Assembly (NCBI GenBank): GCA_030710605.1
Contig: CP092886.1
Location: 56,416,885 to 56,480,884 of the forward strand
Source of the DNA: Cordylochernes scorpioides
Lineage: Eukaryota > Arthropoda > Arachnida > Pseudoscorpiones > Chernetidae
Direction of reading: 5' to 3'
DNA: 64,000 nt
The translations under genes and the position numbers were made by a program. The number at the start of each line of letters is the position of its first letter. Positions within the stretch are counted from its first letter, which is position 1. This document shows, in pieces, positions 42,201 to 53,640 of the stretch. The notes under the pieces are model-generated. The model saw only the letters and a program-made list of their open reading frames with translations. It was not told the origin of the DNA and made no database searches.

Positions 42201-45200
42201 TGAATATAGTAGTTTATAAAATAGAGTATATAAACTGCCGGGTATTGTGAATAAAAGAAACCTATGCGTGTGAATACAGTAGTTTATCAAATAGAGTATA
42301 TAAACTGCCGGGTCTTGTGAATAAATGAAACCTATGCGTGTGAATATAGTAGTTTATAAAATAGAGTATATAAACTGCCGGGTCTTTTGAATAAATTAAA
42401 CCTAAGTGTGTGAATCCAGTAGTTTATAAAATAGAGTATATAAACTGCCAGGTCTTGTGAATAAAAGAAACCTATGCGTGTGAATACAGTAGTTTATAAA
42501 ATAGAGTATATAAACTGCCGGGTCTTTTGAATAAAGGAAACCTATTCGTGTGAACACAGTAGTTTAAAAATTTGAGTATTTAAACTGCCGGGTCTTGTGA
42601 ATAAATGAAACCTATGCGTGTGAATACAACAGTTTATGAAATAGAGTTTATAAACTGCCAGGTCTTGTGAATAAAAGAACCTATGCGTGTGAATACAGTA
42701 GTTTATAAAATAGAGCAAATAAACTGCCGAGTCTTGTGAATAAAAGAAGCTTATGCGTGTGAATACAGTAGCTTATAAAATAGAGTATATAAACTGCCGG
42801 GTCTTTTGAATAAATTAAACCTATGTGCGTGTGAATCCAGTAGTTTATAAAATAGAGCATATAAACTGCCGAGTCTTGTGAATAAAAGAAGCTTATGCGT
42901 GTGAATACAGTAGCTTATAAAATAGAGTATATAAACTGCCGGGTCTTTTGAATAAATTAAACCTATGCGTGTGAATCCAGTAGTTTATAAAATAGAGTAT
43001 ATAAACTGCCAGGTATTGTGAATAAAATAAACCTATGCGTGTGAATACAGTAGTTTATAAAATTGAGAATATAAACTGCCGGGTCTTGTGAATAAAAGAA
43101 ACCTATGCGTGATAACACAGAAGTTTATATAATTGAGTATATAAACTGCCGGGTCTTGTGAATAAAAGAAACCTATGCGTGTGAATACAGTAGTTTATAA
43201 AATAGAGTATATAAACTGCCAGGTCTTGTGAATAAAAGAAACCTATGCGTGTGAATACAGTAGTTTATAAAATAGAGTATATAAACTGCCGGGTCTTGTG
43301 AATAAAGGAAACCTATGCGTGTGAATACAGTAGTTTATAAAATGGAGTATATAAACTGCCAGGTCTTGTGAATAAAGGAAACCTATGCGTGTGAATACAG
43401 TAGTTTAGAAAATAGAGTATATAAACTGCCGGGTCTTGTGAATAAAAGAAACCTATGCGTGTGAATACAGTAGTTTATAAAATAGAGTATATAAACTGCA
43501 AGGTATTGTGAATAAAAGAAACCTATGCGTGTGAATACAGTAGTTTATAAAATAAGTATATAAACTGCCGGGTCTTGTGAATATATGAAACATATGCTTG
43601 TGAATACAGTAGTTTATAAAATAGAATATATAAACTGCCGGGTATTGTGAATAAAATAAACCTATGCGCGTGAATACAGTAATTTGGAAAATATAGTATA
43701 TAAACTGCCGGGTCTTGTGAATAAATGAAACCTATGCGTGTGAATATAGTAGTTTATAAAATAGAGTATATAAACTGCCGGGTATTGTGAATAAAAGAAA
43801 CCTATGCGTGTGAATACAGTAGTTTATCAAATAGAGTATATAAACTGCCGGGTCTTGTGAATAAATGAAACCTATGCGTGTGAATATAGTAGTTTATAAA
43901 ATAGAGTATATAAACTGCCGGGTCTTTTGAATAAATTAAACCTAAGTGTGTGAATCCAGTAGTTTATAAAATAGAGTATATAAACTGCCAGGTCTTGTGA
44001 ATAAAAGAAACCTATGCGTGTGAATACAGTAATTTGGAAAATATAGTATATAAACTGCCGGGTCTTGTGAATAAAGGAAACCTATTCGTGTAAACACAGT
44101 AGTTTAAAAATTTGAGTATTTAAACTGCCGGGTCTTGTGAATAAATGAAACCTATGCGTGTGAATACAACAGTTTATGAAATAGAGTTTATAAACTGCCG
44201 GGTCTTGTGAATAAAATAAACCTATGCGTGTGAATACAGTAGTTTATAAAATTGAGAATATAAACTGCCGGGTCTTGTGAATAAAAGAAACCTATGCGTG
44301 ATAACACAGAAGTTTATAAAATTGAGTATATAAACTGCCGGGTCTTGTGAATAAAAGAAACCTATGCGTGTGAATACAGTAGTTTATAAAATAGAGTATA
44401 TAAACTGCCAGGTCTTGTGAATAAAAGAAACCTATGCGTGTGAATACAGTAGTTTATAAAATAGAGTATATAAACTGCCGGGTCTTGTGAATAAAGGAAA
44501 CCTATGCGTGTGAATACAGTAGTTTATAAAATAGAGTATATAAACTGCCAGGTCTTGTGAATAAAGGAAACCTATGCGTGTGAATACAGTAGTTTATAAA
44601 ATAGAGTATATAAACTGCCGGGTCTTGTGAATAAAAGAAACCTATGCGTGTGAATACAGTAGTTTATAAAATAAGTATATAAACTGCCGGGTCTTGTGAA
44701 TAAAATAAACCTATGCGTGTGAATACAGTAGTTTATAAAATTGAGAATATAAACTGCCGGGTCTTGTGAATAAAAGAAACCTATGCGTGATAACACAGAA
44801 GTTTATATAATTGAGTATATAAACTGCCGGGTCTTGTGAATAAAAGAAACCTATGCGTGTGAATACAGTAGTTTATAAAATAGAGTATATAAACTGCCAG
44901 GTCTTGTGAATAAAAGAAACCTATGCGTGTGAATACAGTAGTTTATAAAATAGAGTATATAAACTGCCGGGTCTTGTGAATAAAGGAAACCTATGCGTGT
45001 GAATACAGTAGTTTATAAAATGGAGTATATAAACTGCCAGGTCTTGTGAATAAAGGAAACCTATGCGTGTGAATACAGTAGTTTATAAAATAGAGTATAT
45101 AAACTGCCGGGTCTTGTGAATAAAAGAAACCTATGCGTGTGAATACAGTAGTTTATAAAATAGAGTATATAAACTGCCAGGTATTGTGAATAAAAGAAAC

Positions 45201-46648
45201 CTATGCGTGTGAATACAGTAGTTTATAAAATAAGTATATAAACTGCCGGGTCTTGTGAATATATGAAACATATGCTTGTGAATACAGTAGTTTATAAAAT
45301 AGAATATATAAACTGCCGGGTATTGTGAATAAAATAAACCTATGCGCGTGAATACAGTAATTTGGAAAATATAGTATATAAACTGCCGGGTCTTGTGAAT
45401 AAATGAAACCTATGCGTGTGAATATAGTAGTTTATAAAATAGAGTATATAAACTGCCGGGTATTGTGAATAAAAGAAACCTATGCGTGTGAATACAGTAG
45501 TTTATCAAATAGAGTATATAAACTGCCGGGTCTTGTGAATAAATGAAACCTATGCGTGTGAATATAGTAGTTTATAAAATAGAGTATATAAACTGCCGGG
45601 TCTTTTGAATAAATTAAACCTAAGTGTGTGAATCCAGTAGTTTATAAAATAGAGTATATAAATTGCCAGGTCTTGTGAATAAAGGAAACCTATTCGTGTG
45701 AACACAGTAGTTTAAAAATTTGAGTATTTAAACTGCCGGGTCTTGTGAATAAATGAAACCTATGCGTGTGAATACAACAGTTTATGAAATAGAGTTTATA
45801 AACTGCCAGGTCTTGTGAATAAAAGAACCTATGCGTGTGAATACAGTAGTTTATAAAATAGAGCAAATAAACTGCCGGGTCTTTTGAATAAATTAAACCT
45901 ATGTGCGTGTGAATCCAGTAGTTTATAAAATAGAGCATATAAACTGCCGAGTCTTGTGAATAAAAGAAGCTTATGCGTGTGAATACAGTAGCTTATAAAA
46001 TAGAGTATATAAACTGCCGGGTCTTTTGAATAAATTAAACCTATGCGTGTGAATCCAGTAGTTTATAAAATAGAGTATATAAACTGCCAGGTCTTGTGAA
46101 TAAAAGAAACCTATGCGTGTGAATACAGTAGTTTATAAAATAGAGTATATAAACTGCCGGGTCTTTTGAATAAATTTAACCTATGCGTGTGAATCCAGTA
46201 GTTTATAAAATAGAGTATATAAACTGCCAGGTCTTTTGAATAAATTAAACCTATGCGTGTGAATCCAGTAGTTTATAAAATAGAGTACATAAACTGCCAG
46301 GTCTTGTGAATAAAAGAAACCTATGCGTGTGAATACAGTAGTTTATAAAATAGAGTATATAAACTGCCGGGTCTTGTGAATAAATGAAACCTATGCGTGT
46401 GAATACAGTAGTTTATAAAATAGAGTATATAAACTGCCGGGTCTTGTGAAAAAAAGAAACCTATGCGTGTGAATACAATAGTTTATAAAATAGAGTATAT
46501 AAACTGCCGGGTCTTGTGAATAAAATAAACCTATGCGTGTGAATACAGTAGTTTATAAAATAGATCATATAAACTGCCGGGTATTGTGAATAAAAGAAAC
46601 CAATGCGTGTGAATACAGTAGCTTATAAATATAGAGTATATAAACTGA
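39257..46648. repeat. ~70-bp satellite array, about 105 monomers, with higher-order structure
   Basis: The consensus monomer reads gaaacctatgcgtgtgaata / cagtagtttataaaatagag / tatataaactgccgggtctt / gtgaataaaa. Variants (a 'gataacacagaag' type, an 'aatttggaaaatatag' type, a 'gaatatatgaaacatatgct' type) recur in fixed order. The last marker lies at 40361, 42039, 43579 and 45257, giving spacings of 1678, 1540 and 1678 bp, i.e. blocks of ~24 or 22 monomers. About 50 of the 70 bases align with the terminal arm of the foldback element at 38975-39256. Minus-strand frames through it are artefacts. Confidence 0.95.
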
Positions 46649-46654
46649 CATCTT

Positions 46655-47280
46655 GAGATGGAATGAAGTGTAAGTCTATCACAGAAAGAGTGGAAAGAGA
46701 TAGGGGAGGGAGTTCGATACCAGAGCAGATCAAATGCGGATTTGGTGTCTAGACCTCGTAATACTTTTTTGATGGCGGCCGACCACCATCAATATTCGAA
46801 TGGCTCAAGCCTCGCCCGTCAACCTGTATAATCTCTGACCGCCGTCGCTGGATTAACAACTGCTTGGAGCCCTGCTGAATAGTGGCGATTCCTTAAGTAA
46901 AATTCACACTTCTTTCTTTATTGGATACAGTTTATAAAAATATCCTCTATTATTTACAAATTATTATTTATATATGTGTGTGGGGGTTCGGAAATTCAAT
47001 AAAAATAATACAAAATATCATGAACATGCGTGAGCAATGATAATTATTGCCCCAAAATAAAATCTATACATTGTTTCACACAATATGACCTCAAGTTTCA
47101 TAAAAATATCACACAATCTTCTTATACCAAATATTACACACACCTTTTCTTTAGATCATTTTGTATACGTTCTTCTACATTATAGTGTAAGTACATGTTC
47201 TGATACTATATTTCTTCTAAGCAATATATTACTGCTCTACACTTCATATATCTTTCTCTTCTGCAAAATATTACCTCTTA
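46655..47280. other. Unassigned stretch
   Basis: 46660-46900 is moderately GC-rich and not repeated elsewhere in the window. 46900-47280 is AT-rich. No gene signal. Confidence 0.4.
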
Positions 47281-47282
47281 TA

Positions 47283-48394
47283 CGAGGGCCATCCAATAAA
47301 TAAGTTTCCCTATTTTTTAACAAATAAACGACATCATTTACAATTATGCAGTTATTTTATTTTCATTATACAACTCATAGACTACCTTTCTAAATAATCA
47401 CCATTTCTGTCCAAACATTTTTGGTACAGTTGTAGCAATTTTTAGATACCACTGTTGTACCAAGCCGTGTCCTGTCTTCGTAGCCAGTGGTTCACCTCCG
47501 CCTGCACTTCGTCATCATTCGCAAAGTGCTTGCCTCCAAGGTGCCACTTGAGTGCTGGATAAAGATGGAAGTCGCTTGGGGCAATTCCGGAGAATAAGGT
47601 GGATGTGTGAAAATTTCCCATTTGAAGTTTTCCATAGCCATAACTTTGCCTGCAGAGATTGTGACCTTCGCCTTTTTTGGTGCACTTTCCTCAGGCTTCT
47701 TCCACACCATGCTTTGTCGTTTTGTTTCTGGAGTTGAATGATGTACCCAGCTTTCATCTCCAGTGACAATACTGGAAAACAGTTGATCTCCATCTCTTTG
47801 ATGCATTTCCAGGAAAGCTCGGGCTGCCTCCATCCGTTGGACCCATCTTGTGCAGACTTTGAGAAAATTCAAAACATCTGACATGATTGTTCCAATCGAA
47901 GAGCGTCTAATTTCGTTTCCAGGAGGCAGTCGAATAATTATTTCGTCAATGGTGACTCGGCGATCTGCTTCCACCACATTCCGAACAGCAGCAACGGCTG
48001 CATTGTCCGTGGCAGTAACGGGGCTGCCGCTTCGCTCGTCATCATGCACGTTTTGCCGTCCTTCTAAGAACCATGAACGCCATCGGCGAACCATTTGGAT
48101 GCTCATACATTCTTCACCATACACTGACACTGAATTGCGATGAATATTGACCGCAGTTTAATTTTTCGCCGTGAAAAAACGAATTACAGAACGGAGTTCG
48201 CAAGTGGACACGTTCACCAGTGGTAGCTCCATGGAAACTGAAGCGCTACGGACTTGCGCGTACGAGTAGCGTGATTTTGAAGGTCACCAGCTTCCAACGC
48301 ATCCTAGTGACCATTTATTCTATACTAACTAATTTTTACAACGTTTTGTTCGCAGAAAAAAAAATAGGGACACTTATTTATTGGATGGCCCTCG
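47283..48394 (-). mobile_element. mariner element, internally deleted
   Basis: ~36-bp terminal inverted repeats beginning CGAGGGCCATCCAATAAATA are found at both ends. The left flank is TA; the right flank is TT, a probable mutated TA. The total of 1112 bp is ~200 bp less than an autonomous element because part of the transposase is deleted. A different subfamily from the mariner at 14039. Confidence 0.88.
47440..48150 (-). pseudogene. mariner transposase, internal deletion and frameshift
   Basis: The N-terminal helix-turn-helix (MSIQMVRRWRSWFLEGRQNV, then DERSGSP) and first Asp (TGDESWVHHSTPETKRQS) are intact in a 212-codon frame. After ...KKAKVTISAGKVMA the frame jumps directly to FKWEIFTHPPYSPE, deleting the stretch that carries the second catalytic Asp (HDNARPH region). 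A further frameshift just after YSPEL moves the end (SDFHLYPALKWHLGGKHF) to another frame. It cannot be catalytically active. Confidence 0.85.
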
Positions 48395-48407
48395 TTTATG
48401 TATTCTA

Positions 48408-49214
48408 CTAGCCGAAAGACCCGGGCAACGCCCGGGTTTTACCCGATTAAATGCTTTTATTCAAATACTTTTCGTTACAATTATAAATTGGCGCCGTGGA
48501 TGTTATTCTTGTGAAACGTCCCGCTCCAAACTTTGTGTCTGAGAAGCGATATTTTTATAAAGAGATGATCTGGCTTTGTGTCTTCTGCTCGAATGAATGT
48601 TTTTCTGTTAGAATTTTGTTCCTGCATACTAAAAATGAACGGGCTTCTCTGTGGTCTCTGCTTTTTGGAATTTTTCCGGAAATAATTTTGTATATGATAA
48701 TCAAATATGATACAGCAATATTGTCATCATCATTTTCTGAATAAAAAACCACTACTTTTTTCCCAGAACCTGTCAATTTATTTTTCTTGACTAAAAATCC
48801 GAAAAATATATTTTCAAGATTTTTCTCTATGTCCTGTTAAAACACGTTTTACATGTCCATTAGGTCAGCTGATATTACCTCCCATATTCACCGCTAGAGG
48901 CGCTGCTTGCGAGCGAAAGGGCAAATTTTGCAAACGCAATTTGCAAATAACTTGTATACATACTTGTATACTTGTGTACATAGACCATAAATATGTACAT
49001 AGACAGGAAAAAGCACATATATTTTAATAATATAAATGAGTTTTAAAAATTAAAAAAAAAATGCATCGGCCGGGAATCGAACCCGCCCGCATTGCAGGCG
49101 AGCATTCTACCACTGAACCAAAAGCAAACGGTGACAGAATTGTGCATGACTCTGATACTTGTATATTTTAATGTTACTTATGCACAATGTTACTTTAACT
49201 TTCTTCCAAATAAT
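48408..49214 (-). mobile_element. Helitron 3' end and body, 5' end not found
   Basis: On the minus strand, hairpin CCCGGGC-gtt-GCCCGGG, then GTCTTTCGG and the terminal CTAG (plus 48408-48411) against a host T. The end is nearly identical to that at 11102. The body contains a tRNA-Gly-like relic. No TC-type 5' terminus could be recognised before the foldback element at 49227, so the right limit is arbitrary. Confidence 0.6.
49062..49127 (-). pseudogene. tRNA-Gly-like pseudogene
   Basis: The minus strand matches tRNA-Gly(GCC) in GGTTCAGTGGTAGAATGCTC, GCCTGCAATGCGGG and GGGTTCGATTCCCGGCCG with a terminal ATGCA and a T run. The loop reads CTGCAAT (GCA instead of GCC), about five bases are missing between the anticodon and T arms, and the 5' acceptor strand has decayed. 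Not functional; carried within the Helitron. Confidence 0.72.
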
Positions 49215-49478
49215 ATTATATTATATGATGCACTAGCGCGCCATCAGTTATCAAAATTCGAAACTATTTTAAAGGTGTAAGATTCTTTTTGAAATTAAAC
49301 AATTTCTACTGCCCTTTCTGCAATGGAAAAATTAATGGGAGGGCCTGGCTCATCAGTAGTGAACCCTCCCAGCGGTTTCGCCAGTTTAAATTTTTCCATT
49401 GCAGTAAGGGCAGTAGAAATTGTTTGATTTCAAAAAGAATCTTACGCCTTTAAAAAATAGTTTCGAATTATATTATAT
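49215..49478 (-). mobile_element. Foldback family A, compact copy with 12-bp target duplication
   Basis: Repeats attatattatat at 49215-49226 and 49467-49478 bracket a 240-bp element with leader GATGCACTAGCGCGCCATCA, inverted arms (TCGAAACTATTTTAAAGG...) and a single core on the minus strand: CTGGCGAAACCGCTGGGAGG, CTGATGAGCCAGG. It was itself hit next door by the LTR element at 49481. Confidence 0.82.
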
Positions 49479-49480
49479 AT

Positions 49481-49734
49481 TGTAGCGTAGAAATCAAGCC
49501 TTGAAATATCCTAAGATGTAAAAGTATTTATTGATGACGTCACAGCGACGAGTAGACAATTATTAACAGGTCAGCCCCAAAAACTATTTACAGCTAGAGA
49601 ATCTTAAGCAAGCAAGCAAAGAAATATTTTAAAGATGATTTCACAAATACAGATTAATATATACATTTTTAATCTGTTGAATATATTTTCATTGAATAAT
49701 ATTAAATTAAATAATAAAATATTTCTTCGTCACA
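49481..49734 (-). repeat. 3' LTR of the gag-only element
   Basis: 254 bp; matches 51232-51485 base for base as far as I can read. Confidence 0.92.
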
Positions 49735-49992
49735 TAGCCTCCTCCTATAGAGAGCATCGACCCGATGCTCAGCAGGAAACTTACGTCGTCAGTCTTAAGA
49801 ACTAGTACTATGGCCAGGGATATTTTCAGGTGACTGCTGTGGATGTCTTCTTTCAGTTGAGATATCTTCTTCATGAGGACTTGGTAGGTCTATGTTTACG
49901 TCAAGGTAGCTTTTTCTCATTTCTACTGTGGTCGGTAAGGAGGGATTTTATAACTTTGCGGCCTCACCTCCAATGTGGTCTATCATCTAGTT

Positions 49993-50538
49993 TTAATGGC
50001 GGGGCGTCCAGCTAGATCTTCTAGCAGGTGAGAAATGTTGTCTGTTTCGACCGCGATATGAAGTAGGGCTTCGGTAGCGAGTGAAAGTTTTCCTCGATAA
50101 TTCGTCATTGGGGTCCTGAGATTCAGCTCGAGAGTTGTAGGATACCATTGCGTCTTGCTTTCTTTGGAAATAAACATTTCTCCTTTCCTCATTGAGTCTC
50201 TTCCTGTCACGGCAATAGCGGACGACGTGACCTGGGCGTCCGCAGTAGAAACAGATTGGCCTTCCCTCAGTTGTACGCCAATCATTGGTGTCGCGTCTTC
50301 CTCCTTGTTTTAGGTATCGAGGTTCAGGGTGCGGTCTTATCGTTTCGGCCTCATATCTAGTATTTAAAAACTGTCGGGGTCTTTCCTTATGAGGGGGACT
50401 TCTCCTAGACTTTGAGATTGGCGCCAGGGTTCTTCCAATCTCCTCCTTTACAATTTCTTCGATTGTAGCATTTTTTGGTTCCTCCCGAGGAGAGCCTAAT
50501 GCCCGCTGTACCTCCTCACGAACAATTTGCCTAATCAT
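49993..50538 (-). CDS. gag: Gag, nucleocapsid part with CCHC knuckle
   Basis: Begins MIRQIVREEVQRAL, the segment that normally follows the capsid domain in arthropod gypsy Gags. It contains a basic stretch and a single zinc knuckle CFYCGRPGHVVRYC (C-x2-C-x4-H-x4-C) for RNA binding. The ORF ends in a basic tail at 49993. A parallel frame (to 49983) reads DLAGRPAIKTR, resembling the entry to an aspartic protease, but the DTGA site is gone. The AUG may be used by re-initiation or the break may simply be a mutation. Confidence 0.78.
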   Translation of the reverse strand: MIRQIVREEVQRALGSPREEPKNATIEEIVKEEIGRTLAPISKSRRSPPHKERPRQFLNTRYEAETIRPHPEPRYLKQGGRRDTNDWRTTEGRPICFYCGRPGHVVRYCRDRKRLNEERRNVYFQRKQDAMVSYNSRAESQDPNDELSRKTFTRYRSPTSYRGRNRQHFSPARRSSWTPRH

Positions 50539-51155
50539 AGATGACAGATCTTTCCGTCATCCTGGTCACAGAGAGAGGCTACATTTGGTAGGCGCTCGTA
50601 CATGGTTGGGGTAACTCGCCTACAACGGAGCGCTTCGACACGGCGACATTCTATAATGAATTGCTCGGTGCTCTGTACATCCCTCGGTAGGAGTGCTTGA
50701 TAAAGCTCCTCAGCTATCCCCTTCATGAGGTGGGAGATTTTATCTTCCTCGCTCATTTGAGGATCAACCTCTCTGCACAGGTACAGAAGATCCTGGATGT
50801 AACATTCGGTACTTTCACCTTTTAATTGTGCCCGTGTTTTTAATTTCTTCTCCGCTTGCAATTTTGAATTTTCTTTTTTTCCGAACACATTCTCTAATTG
50901 AGATGTGAATTCCTTCCAAGTCTGTATGCTTTCTTCGTTGTTCTCAAACCATTTGAGAGCAGTTCCAGACAGATAAAAATAAACTTTAGTAAGACAAAGG
51001 GTTTCGTCCCAATGGTTGTACCTTGCCACACGTGCATACCCTTTTAACCATTTTTGGAGATCTTCACCATCCTCCCCGGAGAAAATGGAAGGGTTCCTTG
51101 GCAGATGTTGAACAACGTGGTTGCTTACCTGAGTACCTTCCTTCTTTACATTCAT
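50535..51155 (-). CDS. gag: Gag, N-terminal and capsid part
   Basis: The first ATG of the frame is at 51155 (MNVKKEGTQVSNHVVQHLPR); the frame is open further upstream into the LTR without a Met. The middle, GEDGEDLQKWLKGYARVARY ... FYLSGTALKWFENNEE ... WKEFTSQLENVFG, is the Retrotrans_gag capsid-like domain that self-assembles and packages element RNA. The ORF ends at 50535, overlapping the next ATG by four bases (ATGA). The other frame just there reads KDLSSMIRQIVREEV, as expected for uninterrupted gag, so a one-base indel near 50555 probably split it. Confidence 0.82.
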   Translation of the reverse strand: MNVKKEGTQVSNHVVQHLPRNPSIFSGEDGEDLQKWLKGYARVARYNHWDETLCLTKVYFYLSGTALKWFENNEESIQTWKEFTSQLENVFGKKENSKLQAEKKLKTRAQLKGESTECYIQDLLYLCREVDPQMSEEDKISHLMKGIAEELYQALLPRDVQSTEQFIIECRRVEALRCRRVTPTMYERLPNVASLCDQDDGKICHL

Positions 51156-51231
51156 AGAAGTTTCTTCTGGTTCAACAGAATCAATTTTTCTTAAATTTCT
51201 TAATGGGTATCGGTCCAGTCTCTCCACCAGT

Positions 51232-51485
51232 TGTAGCGTAGAAATCAAGCCTTGAAATATCCTAAGATGTAAAAGTATTTATTGATGACGTCACAGCGAC
51301 GAGTAGACAATTATTAACAGGTCAGCCCCAAAAACTATTTACAGCTAGAGAATCTTAAGCAAGCAAGCAAAGAAATATTTTAAAGATGATTTCACAAATA
51401 CAGATTAATATATACATTTTTAATCTGTTGAATATATTTTCATTGAATAATATTAAATTAAATAATAAAATATTTCTTCGTCACA
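51232..51485 (-). repeat. 5' LTR of the gag-only element
   Basis: 254 bp; the element is read from here on the minus strand. The primer-binding region after it begins ~CTGGTGGAGAGAC. Confidence 0.92.
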
Positions 51486-51501
51486 ATATTATAATATAAT
51501 A

Positions 51502-52213
51502 TCTATATTAATAAAATGGAAATTTCATAAGTGGACATCACTAAAAACTTTCATTACAATGCATCAATTTCTACCAAATTTTCAACATTTATGTAAAACG
51601 AGATGGAGCAGGTTTTGCTTAACATCAAAATATATTTCCTAACATTAACATGCGTAACTTCGCTGTTATCGATTAAATACAAAAAAAAAATCAACAGAGT
51701 TAATTTTATTTATATTTAAATACAAAATTAAATTTCAACAGAGTTAATTTTTTTACATACTAGCTAATAATCTCAATCTAAAAAATATTCAAAACAAGCA
51801 ATTTTAAGATAACACCATATGTAAAACAGTCGGCTAAGAAAACAACAACGATATTACATCTTTCTCACATATTCACACACAATCTTGATTAATAATTAAA
51901 ACTAATCTTTAACATTGTTTATTATACTTCAACTTTTATTTCTACATTTGTTTTTAAATACCCAATTGTTTTATCATGTTTCTAATTTCGCCTAACAAAT
52001 ATACAAATTTATAGTGACTAACATATGCAAATTTTATCTTTGTTTTTATTTAACTTGATATCGTAAACATAACATCCATTGTAAGCATTTTTCTGTTCAC
52101 CTTCCGTGGTTTCTCTTTTCTCTGATAGTTTTTAGGTGTAGTATATTTTCTTATTACTAGACTACAAACATTCCCTCGAGAAAAACCTGGGCGAAGCCGG
52201 GTACATCCGCTAG
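51502..52213 (+). mobile_element. Non-autonomous Helitron, complete
   Basis: Starts TCTATATTAATAAAATGG after a host A (51501) and ends with hairpin ACCTGG-gcgaag-CCGGGT (52186-52202) and CATCCGCTAG before a host T (52214). TC...CTAG ends, an A|T insertion site and a 3' hairpin are the Helitron signature. 712 bp with no ORF of note, so it is mobilised in trans. Confidence 0.85.
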
Positions 52214-52489
52214 TATATATATATATACACTATATAATATTATATTATATATTCTTTTCTACACAATTTTACCTGCATATTTTATCTTCTAAACAATACT
52301 ATTCACGCCATCTTCCACACAATATTACACACAATCCCTCTTTTTATCCACACAATATTGTACAAAAGTTACCAAATTACCTAGTTCTTCTACACAATAT
52401 AGCCTACACCTTCTCTTCTGTCTGCATGCGCCTTCTTCTATAGAAAGTTACAACCAACTTCTTCCAACCAAGATTACATGCACTACATA

Positions 52490-52905
52490 TGAACAAGAAT
52501 ACAGGAACTCCATCTGAACAAGATTACGTGAACCTCTATCTGAACAATATTACGTGCACCTACCTCCATCTGAGCAAGAATACATGCACTTCCATATGAA
52601 CAAGAATACGTGCACCTCCATCTGAACAAGAATACGTACGCCTCCATCTGAACAAGATTACGTGCACCTCCATCTGAACAAGAGTACGCGCACCTCCATC
52701 TGAACAAGAGTACGCGCACCTCCATCTGAACAAGAATACGTACGCCTCCATCTAAACAAGATTACGTGCACCTCCATCTGAACAAGAATACGTGCACCTC
52801 CATCTGAACAAGAGTACGCGCACCTCCATCTGAACAAGATTACGTGCACCTCCATCTGAACAAGAATACGTGTACCTCCATCTGAACAAGATTACGTGCA
52901 TCTTC
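52490..52905. repeat. 26-bp minisatellite
   Basis: About 15 copies of 'cctccatctgaacaagaata' + 'cgtgca' with aa/ag/at and gtgc/gcgc/gtac variants. Since 26 is not a multiple of three, it yields 78-bp protein-level repeats in minus-strand frames, which are artefacts. Confidence 0.9.
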
Positions 52906-52914
52906 TTCAATAAC

Positions 52915-53640
52915 GTAAAATACCGGGGTGCGGTAGGTATCGCAGCGGGTTCGCAGAACTAAAACGAGTTCACAAAGGCATTAATCACGTGCACTCGCTC
53001 AAAGCAACAAGAACGGCTTGTCAGCCAATTAACAAATTACTTGGCAAGAAGCAAGTTCTATTCAATCATGATTTGGACCTCAAGGCAACGAACTTTTTCC
53101 CCCTAAATTAATTGATTAAAAAAAAGGTTAAAATATTCGCTTTCCTAATTAACTTTTATTTTGCCTCAATTTGTCATACGTAAAATATTAATTAGCGGAA
53201 GGAAATAATTCTTCCTCGGCGGCACGGCGTTAAATTAGGGAAACTCATCGCCAAATTATGTTTTCATTATCGCCTTTTTAATGCGATCAGTTCGCTGGAC
53301 CGCAGACCTCATTTTCCGAGAATTCCAATTACCGCCCTGACGACAGCCCCTCCCGATCTCTTTCAGGGGCAGGAGCGGACGATGTGGTCTGGAACGTTAT
53401 CTCCTTCGGTCTCTTGAAACTGTCGCGGGGTCCAGTGACGGATCGACACGCGGGATTATCCAACATTCTAGAAACTCCAAGTTCTACATATATGGAGCTA
53501 TTGTAGGATGGAGAGATTTGGTAATTAAATATTCAGGGGTTGGCGAGATTGAAGGGTAAATTGGATTAAGCCTCCCCTGACGCCCGCTCCTGCTCTTGTT
53601 GCCAATAAGAGAGAGGAGCTCATTTAAATTACACTATAGG
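52915..53640. other. Non-repetitive block rich in homeodomain-type cores
   Basis: Mixed GC content and many ATTAA/TTAAT/AATTAG cores (e.g. CCAATTAACAAATTAC, TAATTAACTTTTA, ATTAATTAGCGG), unlike the surrounding repeats. No ORF or transposon signature. A candidate conserved non-coding or enhancer-like element, on composition only. Confidence 0.25.

Larger units (their letters stand above)
49481..51485 (-). mobile_element. Gag-only LTR retrotransposon (gypsy-like)
   Basis: Two 254-bp LTRs, 49481-49734 and 51232-51485, appear identical by eye, so the insertion is recent. On the minus strand each LTR begins TGTGACGAAG and ends CGCTACA (TG...CA). A 4-bp ATAT flanks both sides. The interior of ~1.5 kb holds gag and only ~250 bp after it, so pol is essentially deleted. 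It would depend on another element for reverse transcription and integration. Confidence 0.9.

Noticed and set aside
39676..45938. Minus-strand open frames of 74-82 codons through the satellite (SQDPAVYILNFINYC-like repeats)
   Set aside because: They result from repeating a near-70-bp unit; they contain no domain and are broken by every 69-bp monomer.
39257..46648. Regular direct repeats resembling a CRISPR array
   Set aside because: The repeats are contiguous 70-bp monomers with no unique spacers, within eukaryotic DNA with LINEs, SINEs and mariners. It is satellite DNA.
52483..52855. Repetitive peptide frames (MEVHVILFRWR...) suggesting a repeat protein
   Set aside because: Three overlapping frames of a 26-bp tandem repeat give the same pattern; no start, splice or UTR evidence.
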